A DNA stretch of 44,962 nt, from positions 27,764 through 72,725 of the forward strand of contig DHSB01000022.1 in NCBI GenBank assembly GCA_002408385.1, written 5' to 3'. The notes under the pieces were generated by a model, which did not search any database, was not told the origin of the DNA, and worked only from the letters and a program-made list of their open reading frames with translations. This document shows, one piece after another, positions 25,551 through 33,991 of the stretch. This DNA is from Myxococcales bacterium UBA5297. GTDB taxonomy: Bacteria; Myxococcota; Myxococcia; Myxococcales; UBA5297. A program made the position numbers and the translations under genes. The stretch's first letter is position 1; each line of letters begins with the position of its first letter.

Positions 25551-26588
25551 ATGAAGAAGGGCGATCGCTACGGGCTTCACCGCGTCATCGAGCCGAAGGG
25601 CGTGCTCCCGCAGACCGCCGTCAAGGTCGACAACAACATGGAGATCTACGACAACGAGATCCTCTGTGACGTCGAGACCCTGAACGTCGACTCGGCGAGC
25701 TTCACTCAGATCGAGGAGCAGGCCGGTCACGACAAGGCGAAGATCGCCGAGATCATGCTCGGGATCGTCTCGGAGCGCGGCAAGCACCAAAACCCGGTCA
25801 CCGGCTCGGGCGGCATGTTCATCGGCCGCGTCCACAAGATTGGCCCCGCGCTCGAGGGCAAGGTCGACCTCAAGCCTGGCGATCGCATCGCGTCTCTGGT
25901 CTCGCTCTCCCTCACCCCGCTGCGCATCGACAAGGTCAAAGAGATCCGCCCGGACATCGACCAGGTCGACATCGACGGCCAGGCGATCCTCTTCGAGAGC
26001 GGCGTGTGGGCCAAGCTGCCTCAGGACATGAGCCCGACCCTCGCCCTGTCGGTGCTCGACGTCGCCGGTGCCGTGCCGCAGGTGGCGCGGCTGGTCAAGC
26101 CGGGCGACACCGTCCTCGTGATCGGCGCGGGCGGCAAGTCGGGCATGCTCTGCATGCACGAGGCTCGCAAGCGCGCCGGCGTCACCGGCACGGTCATCGG
26201 CAACGCCCACAGCGCCAAGAGCACCGAGCGCGCCAAGGAGCTCGGCCTCGCCGACCACGTCTTCTCGGCGGACGCGACCCAGCCGGTCGAGGTGCTGAAG
26301 AAGGTCGAGGAGCTCACCGGCGGCAAGCTGTGCGACGTCGTGATCAACTGCGCCAACATCCCGAACACGGAGATGGCCTCCATCCTCTCCTGCAAGGATC
26401 GCGGGGCGGTCTATTTCTTCTCCATGGCGGTCAGCTTCACCAAGGCGGCGCTGGGCGCCGAGGGCGTGGGCAAGGACATCGACATGTTCATCGGCAACGG
26501 CTACGCCCACCGGCACGCCGAGATCTCGCTCAACGTCATGCGCGAGAACCCCACGCTGAAAAAGGTGTTCGAGGAGCTCTACGCGTAG
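25551..26588 (+). CDS. kdd: L-erythro-3,5-diaminohexanoate dehydrogenase
   Basis: Kdd oxidatively deaminates 3,5-diaminohexanoate, the product of KamDE, to 5-amino-3-oxohexanoate with NAD(P)+. The 345-residue sequence has the family N-terminus (YGLHRVIEPKGVLPQTA), the segment GKHQNPVTGSGGMFIG, a medium-chain-dehydrogenase-like Rossmann fold with VIGAGGKSGMLC (about residue 190) and the end INCANIPNTEMAS and GNGYAHRHAE. AAGGAG lies six bases before the ATG. It is transcribed away from kamDE but belongs to the same pathway. A strong terminator follows, so it is probably monocistronic. Confidence 0.93.
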   Translation: MKKGDRYGLHRVIEPKGVLPQTAVKVDNNMEIYDNEILCDVETLNVDSASFTQIEEQAGHDKAKIAEIMLGIVSERGKHQNPVTGSGGMFIGRVHKIGPALEGKVDLKPGDRIASLVSLSLTPLRIDKVKEIRPDIDQVDIDGQAILFESGVWAKLPQDMSPTLALSVLDVAGAVPQVARLVKPGDTVLVIGAGGKSGMLCMHEARKRAGVTGTVIGNAHSAKSTERAKELGLADHVFSADATQPVEVLKKVEELTGGKLCDVVINCANIPNTEMASILSCKDRGAVYFFSMAVSFTKAALGAEGVGKDIDMFIGNGYAHRHAEISLNVMRENPTLKKVFEELYA

Positions 26589-26651
26589 CTCGTTCTGGTC
26601 GGCGTTGAGCACCCTGTGGGCTGACGAGAAGTCCTCGCGCACCGTGGTTCC

Positions 26652-26689
26652 GCGGCCGCCTGTCACACGGGCGGCCGCTCCGTTTTTTT
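26652..26689 (+). terminator. Rho-independent terminator of kdd
   Basis: GCGGCCGCC (26652-26660) and GGCGGCCGC (26670-26678) form a perfect 9-bp stem with a 9-base loop, followed by seven T residues (26683-26689). Confidence 0.9.
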
Positions 26690-26817
26690 CGCTTTACGCG
26701 CCCCTCCCCGCCTCGGCCAGCGCAGCCTCCAGGCGCACGGCGCACACCGCAAGCTCAAGGTGGTCGAACGAGGGCGGTAGTATTGCCTCTTCACTCTGCC
26801 GAAGGAGCTCCAGCCAA

Positions 26818-27450
26818 GTGGACGCTCAACTCTGCCCGACATGCGCTCAGGCATTCGAGCAACACCAGTTCGAAGGCCAGCCTTTTCGTTGGTGCGGGCG
26901 CTGCTCGATTCTCTCGGCGGGTGCCGACGAGCTCGAGCAAGTCGCCGAGGCGCTCCGCGAGGCGTGCAGAGCAGGAAAGAGACTCGACGAGCTGCTGCCT
27001 CCTGCGGACGGGCAGTGCTTCCCTGCCCGTGTGACAACGTGCCGAACCTGCGGGGGCGCGCTCTACCATGGCGATCGCTATGCCTGGTCGGTCTGCTCCA
27101 ACTGCGCGATGCGCTTCGTCCCAATCCTCGAGCTTCCCGAGCTCGTCAGCGACCCGGCGCTCGCCCATCGAACCCCGCTCGGCATGCCGATCAAGATGAC
27201 GAAGGAGACCGCGAGTCGCGAACGCTCGGCCAACTTCCTGCTTGGTGTCGCCTCGCTCGTCCTGGCGGGCCTGTGCGCGATGCTGACGGTTCAATACTGG
27301 GACGAGGTCTCGCTTGTCGCCATGCTGGGATCGAGACGGCACATCCCCACAGCGAACCTCTTTCCATTCGGCCTCCTCTTGTTCGGGACCTCAGGCGTCA
27401 GTCTGCTCTTGCGCGCCGCCAAGGCCCGCGCTGGAGGTCTGGTCCATTAG
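26818..27450 (+). CDS. Membrane protein with two zinc-ribbon-type Cys clusters, function unknown
   Basis: The GTG at 26818 (AGGAG about ten bases upstream) gives 210 residues. Two four-Cys zinc sites are visible: Cys6/Cys9 with Cys26/Cys29 (LCPTC, WCGRC), and Cys75/Cys78 with Cys93/Cys96 (TCRTC, VCSNC). A helical segment links them. Two hydrophobic helices follow at about 135-158 and 177-200. The earlier in-frame sequence, up to an ATG at 26605, includes the kdd terminator and is not expected to be translated. It is 59 bases upstream of another zinc-ribbon membrane protein, so they are likely an operon. I do not recognise a named family. Confidence 0.7.
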   Translation: MDAQLCPTCAQAFEQHQFEGQPFRWCGRCSILSAGADELEQVAEALREACRAGKRLDELLPPADGQCFPARVTTCRTCGGALYHGDRYAWSVCSNCAMRFVPILELPELVSDPALAHRTPLGMPIKMTKETASRERSANFLLGVASLVLAGLCAMLTVQYWDEVSLVAMLGSRRHIPTANLFPFGLLLFGTSGVSLLLRAAKARAGGLVH

Positions 27451-27509
27451 CCGCCGGCCTTCGAGTTGAGTCCGCGGACCCAACTGTTCCGCCACGATGG
27501 GGAAACCGA

Positions 27510-29261
27510 ATGAACTTCTTCGAACCGACCTCGGCGCTCGCCGTCCTCAACAGTCTGTACCTCTGGGGGCTCTTCTTCGTGCTCGGCGGCGGCACTGTGG
27601 GGCTGGTCTTGCTCGTCCAGGACTGGCGCCGCTCCAAGGTCACGTTCAAGGCCATCCACCAGCTCGAGACACCCGCCAGCGCCAAGCTCGTCGATCAGGA
27701 GATCGCCCGGCTCCGCAAGGAGGACCGGGACTTCGATCTCGCGGCCTTCGAACAGCGCGCGCAGGCGCTCTTCGCTCGCATCATGGACGGGCGTGAAAAG
27801 GGCGAGCTGCCGCCGCGCCACGAGGTCTCCGACGGCGTCTATCGCCGCGAGCTCGCAATGCGCGAGATAGAGCGCGAGCACGGCGTTCGCCTGGTTCATA
27901 CGGCCATCCACCCGCTCGAGGTCCGGACCATCGGCGCCTTTCACGACCGGTTCTTCGACTCCCTCCACGTCCGCTTCTCCTTCAGCTCGCGCGTCACCGA
28001 GCTCTCCACGGGCAAGAACCTGGCGACCACCCGGAGTCCCGAAGAGCAGGTGACGACCGTGGTCTGGGTCTTTGTGCGCCGGCCTGGCGCGAAAACGAAG
28101 AAGGGACTGCCGGCCGGAAGCTGTCCGAACTGCGGGGCGCCCTTCTCCGGCGGAGCGACCAACCTCTGCAGCCATTGCCAGGCGATCGGCAACTCCGGCC
28201 AGTACGACTGGGTCCTCGCCCAGGAGCTGAGCTTCGACGCGTATCGCGGCCCGTGGCGCGAGTTCACCGGGCTCGAGCAGATGAACGAACGCGACCCGGG
28301 CTTTTGCCCCGAGGTGAGCGAGGACCGGGCGGCGCTCATCTTCTGGAAGTGGATCCTCGCCCGCACCCGACGCGACCCCGACCAGCTTCGACGGGTCGCC
28401 ACCCCGAGCATGCTCCAGGAGACCGCCGCCGAGGCCGAGGCCTATCGCGGGCGCGGGGAGCGCCGCTGGATCTGGGACGTGCAGGTCGAGGGCGTCGACC
28501 TCGTGCTCATCGACCACGACACCGATGAAGACAAGGACGAAGTCTGTCTCAGGGTGCGCTGGCGCGGCCGGGTGGGCGATTTCTCGGAAGGCTCTCGCCC
28601 GGTCGTCCCCGTGTCGTCGCAGTCGACCGTCCTGACGCTGGTGCGCGAAAGCGGCGTGAAGACCGACATGCGCACCGGCGTGTCCAGCGATCGCTGCCAC
28701 AAGTGCAAGGCCGCGCACGGCGAGGCGGACACCGTGAAGTGCTCCTACTGCGGCGCTCCTCTCGAGCCGGGCAAGCACGACTTCGTGCTCGACGGGGCCC
28801 ACGGCTGGGAGACCTGGATGAGCGTGCGCAGGCAGCGCGCCGAGGTCGCCAAGACGGTCGAGCCCTACCTGCCGAGCTTCAAGTTCGCCGACGAGCGCCT
28901 GCGCCTCCTGCAGATGATGGCCGCGATGGCGCGGGCCGACGGCCGCGTGGACAGCTCCGAGCGCGCGCTGCTCAAGCTGTGCGCCAAGCGCTGGGGCGTC
29001 GGCTTCCGCGACGTCGCCCCGATGCTCGACTGCCACCAGCCCCCTGAGTTCGACCTGGAGCCCGGGAGCTGGCTCGCGCGCTCCTTCCTCGAGGCGGTCA
29101 TCACCGCGGCGGCGATAGACGGCCAGATCGACAGCAAGGAGCGGGCGCTCATCCTTCGGCTCGCCCGCAGGCTCCGCATCGCGGCGCCCTCGCGCGAGGC
29201 GCTCGCCGCGCGCGCCGAGCAGGTGAAGGCGACCAGGCGCCAGGTCGAGCTCGACTCCTAA
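27510..29261 (+). CDS. Membrane-anchored Tim44-like / zinc-ribbon / TerB-domain protein
   Basis: The ATG at 27510 has GGGGA seven bases upstream and gives 583 residues. Residues about 12-38 are a membrane segment. Next is a region that looks Tim44-like (FDLAAFEQRAQALFARIMDG, HEVSDGVYRRELA, TIGAFHDRFFDSLHVRFSF). A zinc ribbon CPNC...CSHC follows at about 205-225. A second Tim44-like or NTF2-like stretch ends in another ribbon, CHKC...CSYC, near 395. The C-terminal 130 residues match a TerB-like helical domain with the two acidic metal-site motifs ARADGRVDSSE and AAIDGQIDSKE. The combination suggests an envelope-associated stress or binding protein. The function is unknown, and the domain names are my reading of motifs. 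Confidence 0.7.
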   Translation: MNFFEPTSALAVLNSLYLWGLFFVLGGGTVGLVLLVQDWRRSKVTFKAIHQLETPASAKLVDQEIARLRKEDRDFDLAAFEQRAQALFARIMDGREKGELPPRHEVSDGVYRRELAMREIEREHGVRLVHTAIHPLEVRTIGAFHDRFFDSLHVRFSFSSRVTELSTGKNLATTRSPEEQVTTVVWVFVRRPGAKTKKGLPAGSCPNCGAPFSGGATNLCSHCQAIGNSGQYDWVLAQELSFDAYRGPWREFTGLEQMNERDPGFCPEVSEDRAALIFWKWILARTRRDPDQLRRVATPSMLQETAAEAEAYRGRGERRWIWDVQVEGVDLVLIDHDTDEDKDEVCLRVRWRGRVGDFSEGSRPVVPVSSQSTVLTLVRESGVKTDMRTGVSSDRCHKCKAAHGEADTVKCSYCGAPLEPGKHDFVLDGAHGWETWMSVRRQRAEVAKTVEPYLPSFKFADERLRLLQMMAAMARADGRVDSSERALLKLCAKRWGVGFRDVAPMLDCHQPPEFDLEPGSWLARSFLEAVITAAAIDGQIDSKERALILRLARRLRIAAPSREALAARAEQVKATRRQVELDS

Positions 29262-29324
29262 GGCGGTCGAGAGTCGGCAGCCTGGGCTTCGCCCGCGAGC
29301 TCCTGCGACGGGCCGCGGATAGAA

Positions 29325-29361
29325 GGGGCGCATAGCAATGCGCCCGTCGAGGAATCGAGCC
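29325..29361 (-). repeat. Palindromic repeat GGGCGCATTGCTATGCGCCCC, copy 2 (inverse)
   Basis: Read on the minus strand it is GCTCGATTCCTCGACGGGCG followed by CATTGCTATGCGCCCC, matching copy 1 at 20989-21024. The rest of the 29262-29537 gap holds no gene and is rich in GGCCGGCACG-type repeats. Confidence 0.75.
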
Positions 29362-29537
29362 TCCTTGGCCGGCACGAACGCAGGCCCTCGAAACCGTGCT
29401 CCGCCGCAACGAATCCGAATTCTCGTCCGGCACGAGGGGGCCCGGCGGCCGGCACGCACGATGGCCCCGCCGGGAAGCCCTTTCGCCCATCGAGCGGGCG
29501 GCCGGCAAGCTCGACGCGAACCCGCGGCGCCGTTACC

Positions 29538-30863
29538 GTGCGGCCCGTGGCTTTCCGCCTCGCAGACTTCGGCGGCCTGCTGCGGCCACGCAGGCCGAAA
29601 ACCGAGACGACCGCAGCCGCCAACGACGAACGCGAGGCGCGGCGGCTCGCCTATGCCATCACCCCCGGGGTCCTGCTCGCCGGGGTGGCCGGAGGCATCG
29701 CCTTCCCCGTCCTGCCGTTGGTGGGGCTGCGCGCGGGCTTGCCGCTGTGGTTCATCGGCACCATCCTCGCGGCCAATCGCGCCGGGCGAGTCATCTCCGC
29801 GCCGTTCGTCGGAGCGCTGACCGATAGGTTGGGTGGCCGACGCATGCTCGTCGCCGGGCTCGCGCTGCAGGTCGCGGTGATGGCGCTCTATCTGCTGGGC
29901 GTCACGCTCAACCGGCCCGGGCTCTGCTTCCTGCTCGCGCGGGTGCTGCACGGGCCGGCCTCGGCCTGTGTCTTCGTCGCCGCCCAGACCCTCGCGCTCC
30001 ACGCGGGCGGCCGCTCGTACGGCGGTCTTGCCGCCGGCACGGTCCGCGCGGCGATGTCCGCGGGGATGCCCATCGGGCTCGCGGTCGGAGGCTTGCTCGC
30101 CGCGCTGTGGGGCGAGCGCGAGATGTTCGAGGCGGCGATGGTCGCCGTCGGGTTGGGCGCGCTCGTCGCCTTCCTCACCGTCCCCGACCTCCGGGCCTCG
30201 GCCCCCCCCGCGGGTCGAGCGGCGCGCCCCTGGAGGCCTTGGGCCAACCGCCGCCTGCTCGCCATCGGCGCGCTCAACTTCGCCAGCTTCTTCGCCGCAC
30301 AAGGGATCGTGCTCACCACCCTCGCCCTGCTGCTCAATGCGCGCGGCTTGGTCTTCGCGCGCCTGGGCGACGTGGGCACCTCGGGATTGGCGATGGCGTG
30401 GATGGTGCTCATCTCCTCGGCGGCGATGGCGCTCGCCGGTCGCCTTGGCGACCAGCACGCCAGCCACGCGCGCATCGCCGCCGCGGGAATCGCCCTCACG
30501 ATTCCGGGGCTGCTCGCCGTCGCGTTCGCCGGCTCGTTCGGCCTGCTCACGGCTGGCATCGGCCTGGTCGGTCTGGGGATGGGCGCGCTCGGGCCGTCGG
30601 TGCTGGCCCTGCTCTCTGCGGTGGTCGAGCCCGAAGACCGCGGGCGGGCGACCGGCGTGCTCCAGCTCTTCGCCGACCTTGGCGGCGTGGGCGGGCCCAT
30701 CCTCGGCACGACTCTCATCGCCTACGGCCAGGCCGCCCCCTACCTGGCGGGCGCCCTGGTGCTGGTGCTCGTGCTGCCGGTCGCAGTGTGGATAGCCAGC
30801 CTCGAACAGCGCGCGGGCAAGGAGGCGAGCCTCAGCGCGCCGCTTCACCCTCACCTCGAGTAG
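29538..30863 (+). CDS. Major facilitator superfamily transporter
   Basis: The 441-residue protein has about twelve hydrophobic helices and the MFS loop 2-3 motif GALTDRLGGRRM. A second copy of the pattern, GRLGDQHASHARIA, follows helix 8, as expected from the internal duplication. The pattern GQAAPYLAGALVLVLVLPVAVW closes the last helix. The substrate cannot be told from sequence. It resembles drug-efflux type members of Bcr/TetA-like groups. The GTG at 29538 is used, and the first 35 residues are cytoplasmic. The following gene is 119 bases downstream with its own possible promoter. Confidence 0.85.
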   Translation: MRPVAFRLADFGGLLRPRRPKTETTAAANDEREARRLAYAITPGVLLAGVAGGIAFPVLPLVGLRAGLPLWFIGTILAANRAGRVISAPFVGALTDRLGGRRMLVAGLALQVAVMALYLLGVTLNRPGLCFLLARVLHGPASACVFVAAQTLALHAGGRSYGGLAAGTVRAAMSAGMPIGLAVGGLLAALWGEREMFEAAMVAVGLGALVAFLTVPDLRASAPPAGRAARPWRPWANRRLLAIGALNFASFFAAQGIVLTTLALLLNARGLVFARLGDVGTSGLAMAWMVLISSAAMALAGRLGDQHASHARIAAAGIALTIPGLLAVAFAGSFGLLTAGIGLVGLGMGALGPSVLALLSAVVEPEDRGRATGVLQLFADLGGVGGPILGTTLIAYGQAAPYLAGALVLVLVLPVAVWIASLEQRAGKEASLSAPLHPHLE

Positions 30864-30881
30864 GCGGCATATCCCCGCCGT

Positions 30882-30911
30882 TTGACGCGATTCTCGGCGC
30901 CGTGCTAGCAC
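30882..30911 (+). promoter_or_regulatory. Candidate promoter upstream of the 30983 gene
   Basis: TTGACG (30882-30887) and TAGCAC (30906-30911) are 18 bases apart. The -35 box is good and the -10 is weak. Confidence 0.3.
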
Positions 30912-30982
30912 CCGGCGCTCCAGCGGCGCGGGCGAACGGGCGACTCCGCAGGCAGCGCCGCCACCGACAGGCAGGTCGACCT

Positions 30983-31522
30983 ATGGCTTCCACGCTCTTC
31001 TTCTTCATGACCGCCGAGGACGAAAAGGCCTTCCTCCGCGCGCTCGAGGCGCGCCAGCTTGAGGTCTATCCCGAGACCTTCGTCGCCGCCTACAAGCCCT
31101 TCGTGGCGAGCGAGGAGAACGCTTCGCTCCTCGTCGAAGAGGCCTACTACCTGCACGTGCCGGCCGCCGGCGAGCTGGTCGGACGGCAGCTTCGCCGCGG
31201 GCCGCGCTCGGGGATGCTCGAGGTCGACGAGGTGGGCTCGCCGGTCATCTACTACGCGCGCAGCCTCGAGGAGAACGGCGAGCTGCGCTCGGGCCGTGTC
31301 TGGTCGGAGCTCGAGACGATGGGCGACAAGATGCACCGGCAATTCAAGTCGACCCTCCTGCGCCACGCGTTCGAGGATATGCGCACCTACTTCAAGAAGC
31401 GCTTCGTGCGCTCCGAGCCGACGGGCTTCTTCATCGGCCCGGTGGCCGCGCGGCGGGTCAAGGAGGGGCTCGTGCTCCGCGAGGCCGGGCGCAAGGGGGG
31501 ACTGGTCAGGCCGTTTCGATGA
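30983..31522 (+). CDS. Conserved hypothetical protein, 179 aa
   Basis: The ATG at 30983 begins MASTLFFFMTAEDEKAFLRA. It is soluble, with alternating charged helices and strands, no membrane segment and no Cys. Phrases such as YYARSLEENGELRSGRVWSE, MHRQFKSTLLRHAFEDMRTY and EPTGFFIGPVAARRVKEG look like a compact folded domain. I do not recognise a family with a known role. The frame is open upstream through the MFS gene in another frame, but a start there is unlikely. An AACTCACAACTCAA-type repeat follows the stop at 31526. Confidence 0.7.
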   Translation: MASTLFFFMTAEDEKAFLRALEARQLEVYPETFVAAYKPFVASEENASLLVEEAYYLHVPAAGELVGRQLRRGPRSGMLEVDEVGSPVIYYARSLEENGELRSGRVWSELETMGDKMHRQFKSTLLRHAFEDMRTYFKKRFVRSEPTGFFIGPVAARRVKEGLVLREAGRKGGLVRPFR

Positions 31523-31525
31523 GTC

Positions 31526-31539
31526 TTGAGTTGTGAGTT
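31526..31539 (-). repeat. Second copy of the AACTCACAACTCAA motif (inverse)
   Basis: TTGAGTTGTGAGTT is the exact reverse complement of 21075-21088. It lies four bases after a stop codon. The rest of the gap to 31698 shows no gene. Confidence 0.5.
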
Positions 31540-31698
31540 TTGGGGCTTCGCTCCCCGGCGCGATCCAGCCGCGGGGCATCGCGGCTGCGACTGCCGCGGC
31601 GCTCCTGCGCTCCGGTCGCTTGGGCGCCAGAGCTCAGCCCACCGCTCTCGGTCGAGCGCGCGAGGTGGCGGTGCTCAAGGCGGCGCCCGCGGTCCGCC

Positions 31699-32526
31699 TC
31701 ACCTTCGCCCGTCGAAGGCCGCGTCGGTAACCACGAAGCTGCTCGCGTTCTCTGGAACGAAGCGCTCGGAGCCGTACCACCAACCGCCTCTCACCCTGCT
31801 GGCGATGGTGAAATCACCGAACCTCCGCTCTTCCTCGACGGCAAAGCCGTAGGGGTACAGGCCCGCGCCGTCCTTGCCGACGTTGCCAAAGCGCTCCATG
31901 CGAAGCTCCGTCACCCTGCCCTGCGCATCGACGGCGAGCACCATCGCCACCTCTTCCCCCTCGATGCTCTGGCGGAGGCGGAAGCGCTCCTCGTCGACGG
32001 TCTCCCAGCGGACATCGGGCCTGTCGAGCAGCGCCGACGGGCACCAGAGCGCCTCGGCAGCGACGCGTCCCTTTGACGAGCGCACCACGTCCGGACCGGT
32101 GTCGTTCGCCACCGGGACGAGGCCGAGCACCGCGACGCGGACGGCGGCGTCGTCGTGCAGATAGTGGTCGTTGATGGTGAGCGGCGGCGCCTTGGTCGTC
32201 TTCGCGCGCCAGACCAGCCCGAGGCCGGGGGTCAGGGTCTCGTCCCATATGAGCTCGAAGAAGTCCTTGTCGGGCGCGGGCTTCATCTTCGCGGTGCCAC
32301 GGAGGTCGACGAAGCGCGCGAGCGGCGCCCCGGGGCGGATGGCGTGGAGCAGGAAGCGCCGGGCGGGTTGGGGAAGGTCGGCGACCATCGCAGGATCGAA
32401 GGCCTTGCTCGCCGTGGAGGACCGAAGCCGCGCGGTGATCTCCTCGAGCCGGCGCTTGGTCTGGTGCGAGGGCAACCAGAGCCCCATGCCTAGAACCCCG
32501 ACCGCCACCGCGAGGACTGCGACCAT
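31699..32526 (-). CDS. DUF6544-like protein with N-terminal membrane anchor
   Basis: The ATG at 32526 follows a strong AAGGAGA (8-base spacing) and gives 275 residues. The first 25 residues are a hydrophobic helix (MVAVLAVAVGVLGMGLWLP). The rest shows the pattern of the family I know as DUF6544: LPQPARRFLLHAI, a beta-rich core with RGTAKM, GLVWRAKT and DHYLHDDAAVRVAVLGLVPV, then AAEALWCPSALL, VRWETVDEERFRL and the end SRVRGGWWYGSERF. No catalytic motif is evident, and the fold resembles lipid- or ligand-binding beta barrels. Function unknown. The frame open before the ATG lacks a plausible start. Confidence 0.75.
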   Translation of the reverse strand: MVAVLAVAVGVLGMGLWLPSHQTKRRLEEITARLRSSTASKAFDPAMVADLPQPARRFLLHAIRPGAPLARFVDLRGTAKMKPAPDKDFFELIWDETLTPGLGLVWRAKTTKAPPLTINDHYLHDDAAVRVAVLGLVPVANDTGPDVVRSSKGRVAAEALWCPSALLDRPDVRWETVDEERFRLRQSIEGEEVAMVLAVDAQGRVTELRMERFGNVGKDGAGLYPYGFAVEEERRFGDFTIASRVRGGWWYGSERFVPENASSFVVTDAAFDGRR

Positions 32527-32937
32527 GACTTGATCTCCTTCTCTGATTTCTTCGTGTTGACGGTGCGGGTCGATACGGCTCGGGGTTCGTTCGATTGCAC
32601 GGCTGGCTGAAGAGGTGTCGCGGAACCCTTCGAGCGAAGGTCGGCCAGTCCGAGCCTGGGCCAAGATTGCGAGGCCGAAGTCGAGGCCCCGACTCCGCCT
32701 CCCTCGTTCCTCGGGAGGCTACCCTGACTAACAGCCATCGATGCTCCCTGAGGTTGAGCACGAGCGTCGAGTCGATAGGGGGCCTCTCATCGACCGGCTG
32801 CGGCAGCCTCCCCTCTCCCCCGGGCGCACGGCGAGAAAATGCGGTCCTCCCGCCCCCGTGATTTGAGCGCCGCCTGAAAGCCTGCTAAACGCAACCTACC
32901 GGGCGATGGCCGGACACTCGGCTTGAAGGGGACCTTC
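32527..32937. other. Intergenic region between divergent genes
   Basis: No gene is evident in these 411 bases. They contain the palindrome CCTTCGAGCGAAGG at about 32628 and one copy of the GGCCTCTCA...TCGACCG motif at 32782-32802. Confidence 0.5.
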
Positions 32938-33312
32938 ATGAGAACGAGCATTCTTTGCTGTCTGATGGCCATCTCCATGGCGTTCGCTTGTGGGGACGAC
33001 GAGACCGAGCCAGAGGTCTTGGACGTTCCGTCGGTTTGCAAGCGCATGAGCAGCACCTACGCGACCTTCGAAAACGAGAAGAAGTGTCCCGGGACCTACT
33101 ACGGCAACCCGGTCATCGGCGCGGTGGGAGACCAATGCGAGCAGAAGCTCGCCGGGTGTGCTTCCGATCTTCAGACATTCAAGAAGCATCTCGACTGCAT
33201 CGACGGCCTCTCGGCTTGTACTCCGGCGACCGAGGATCAGTTCACCGACGCGGTCCACGATTGCTTACCGATGTTCAGCATGGATTGCCTCGACTCACTC
33301 TCGGGCAGTTGA
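32938..33312 (+). CDS. Small Cys-rich secreted protein or lipoprotein
   Basis: The ATG at 32938 has AAGGGGA five bases upstream and gives 124 residues. The N-terminus MRTSILCCLMAISMAFACGD is a signal peptide with a Cys followed by GDDETEP, typical of myxobacterial lipoproteins, although the lipobox (AFAC) is imperfect. The mature part has eight Cys (VCKRM, KKCPG, DQCEQ, AGCAS, LDCID, SACTP, HDCLP, MDCLD), suggesting four disulfides in a helical domain. No known function. It stands alone. Confidence 0.7.
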   Translation: MRTSILCCLMAISMAFACGDDETEPEVLDVPSVCKRMSSTYATFENEKKCPGTYYGNPVIGAVGDQCEQKLAGCASDLQTFKKHLDCIDGLSACTPATEDQFTDAVHDCLPMFSMDCLDSLSGS

Positions 33313-33502
33313 CCCCATTCTCGTTTGCCAGTCAGGCGACCGCTCGAGCTGAGCGGGCGCACCTGCCCTGACGACCGCCACGCGGCTCGAGCGGATGCCC
33401 GAAGTGACCGAGGAGCAGACCGCGCCTCATCGCCGATACCGCTGGGCCAAGCCAGGCCCTTTTGCTTCAAGCGCTCTCGTCGGATGCCCCTGCTCGTTCT
33501 CG

Positions 33503-33991
33503 TTAGAGGTAGCGCTCCAGAAACTTGCGGCTCCGGGCATCGAGCGCGCGCACGTGCGGGATGCGGAAGTGAAGCCCGTGCGAATCGGTGATCAGCGCGC
33601 CGTCGGCCCCCAGGCGGCGCACGTGGTCCTCGTTGGGAAGCTGAAAGCTCGTCTCGCCCCTATCGGTCTCGACCTGCCAGAGCGTGGGCTCGGGCCCGGA
33701 CGAGACCCGGGTGATCCGCCGGATCACCGGAACCAGCTCGCGGCGCGCGAGGTCCGCCTCGAGAAATGCGCGAGTCCCGGCCGCCAGGCTGTCGAGCGAC
33801 CCCAGGCTGCAGACCTCGTGGCCCGCCTCGTCGCAGAACGAGATGGCTCCCGAAGGATCGCTGAAAGGAAAACAGCGCACCGGCACGACCCCGACGTGCT
33901 CGAGGCCCTCCGCGGTGGTGAGGACGAGCCGGCCGAAGGCGTCGTGGCGAAGCGCGATCGCTGAGGCCACAGGTCGCGAGGGGGGGCTCAT
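33503..33991 (-). CDS. DUF1854 family protein associated with cyanophycin metabolism
   Basis: The 162-residue protein begins [20 protein letters not shown] and shows the DUF1854 pattern: RLVLTTAEGLEHVGVVPVRCFP, GHEVCSLGSLDSLAAGTRAF, ELVPVIRRITRVSS, WQVETDRGETSFQLPNEDHV, RRLGADGALITDSHGLHFRI and LDARSRKFLERYL. In many beta-proteobacteria such a gene accompanies an ABC transporter and two cyanophycin synthetases, exactly as here. Its role is unknown. The ATG at 33991 overlaps the ABC transporter stop (ATGA) and follows a strong AAGGAGG, so it is translationally coupled to that gene. Confidence 0.85.
   Translation of the reverse strand: MSPPSRPVASAIALRHDAFGRLVLTTAEGLEHVGVVPVRCFPFSDPSGAISFCDEAGHEVCSLGSLDSLAAGTRAFLEADLARRELVPVIRRITRVSSGPEPTLWQVETDRGETSFQLPNEDHVRRLGADGALITDSHGLHFRIPHVRALDARSRKFLERYL

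Noticed and set aside
26694..26826. Minus-strand frame ending ELAVCAVRLEAALAEAGRGA before the kdd terminator
   Set aside because: It looks protein-like but is only about 43 codons, has no ATG/GTG/TTG start and no ribosome-binding site. It could be a gene relic, but there is not enough support.
27447..30911. Antisense open frame of more than 1100 codons over the zinc-ribbon and MFS genes
   Set aside because: It spans several unrelated sense genes and gaps, and is Glu/Arg/Ala-rich without domains; an artefact of codon bias.
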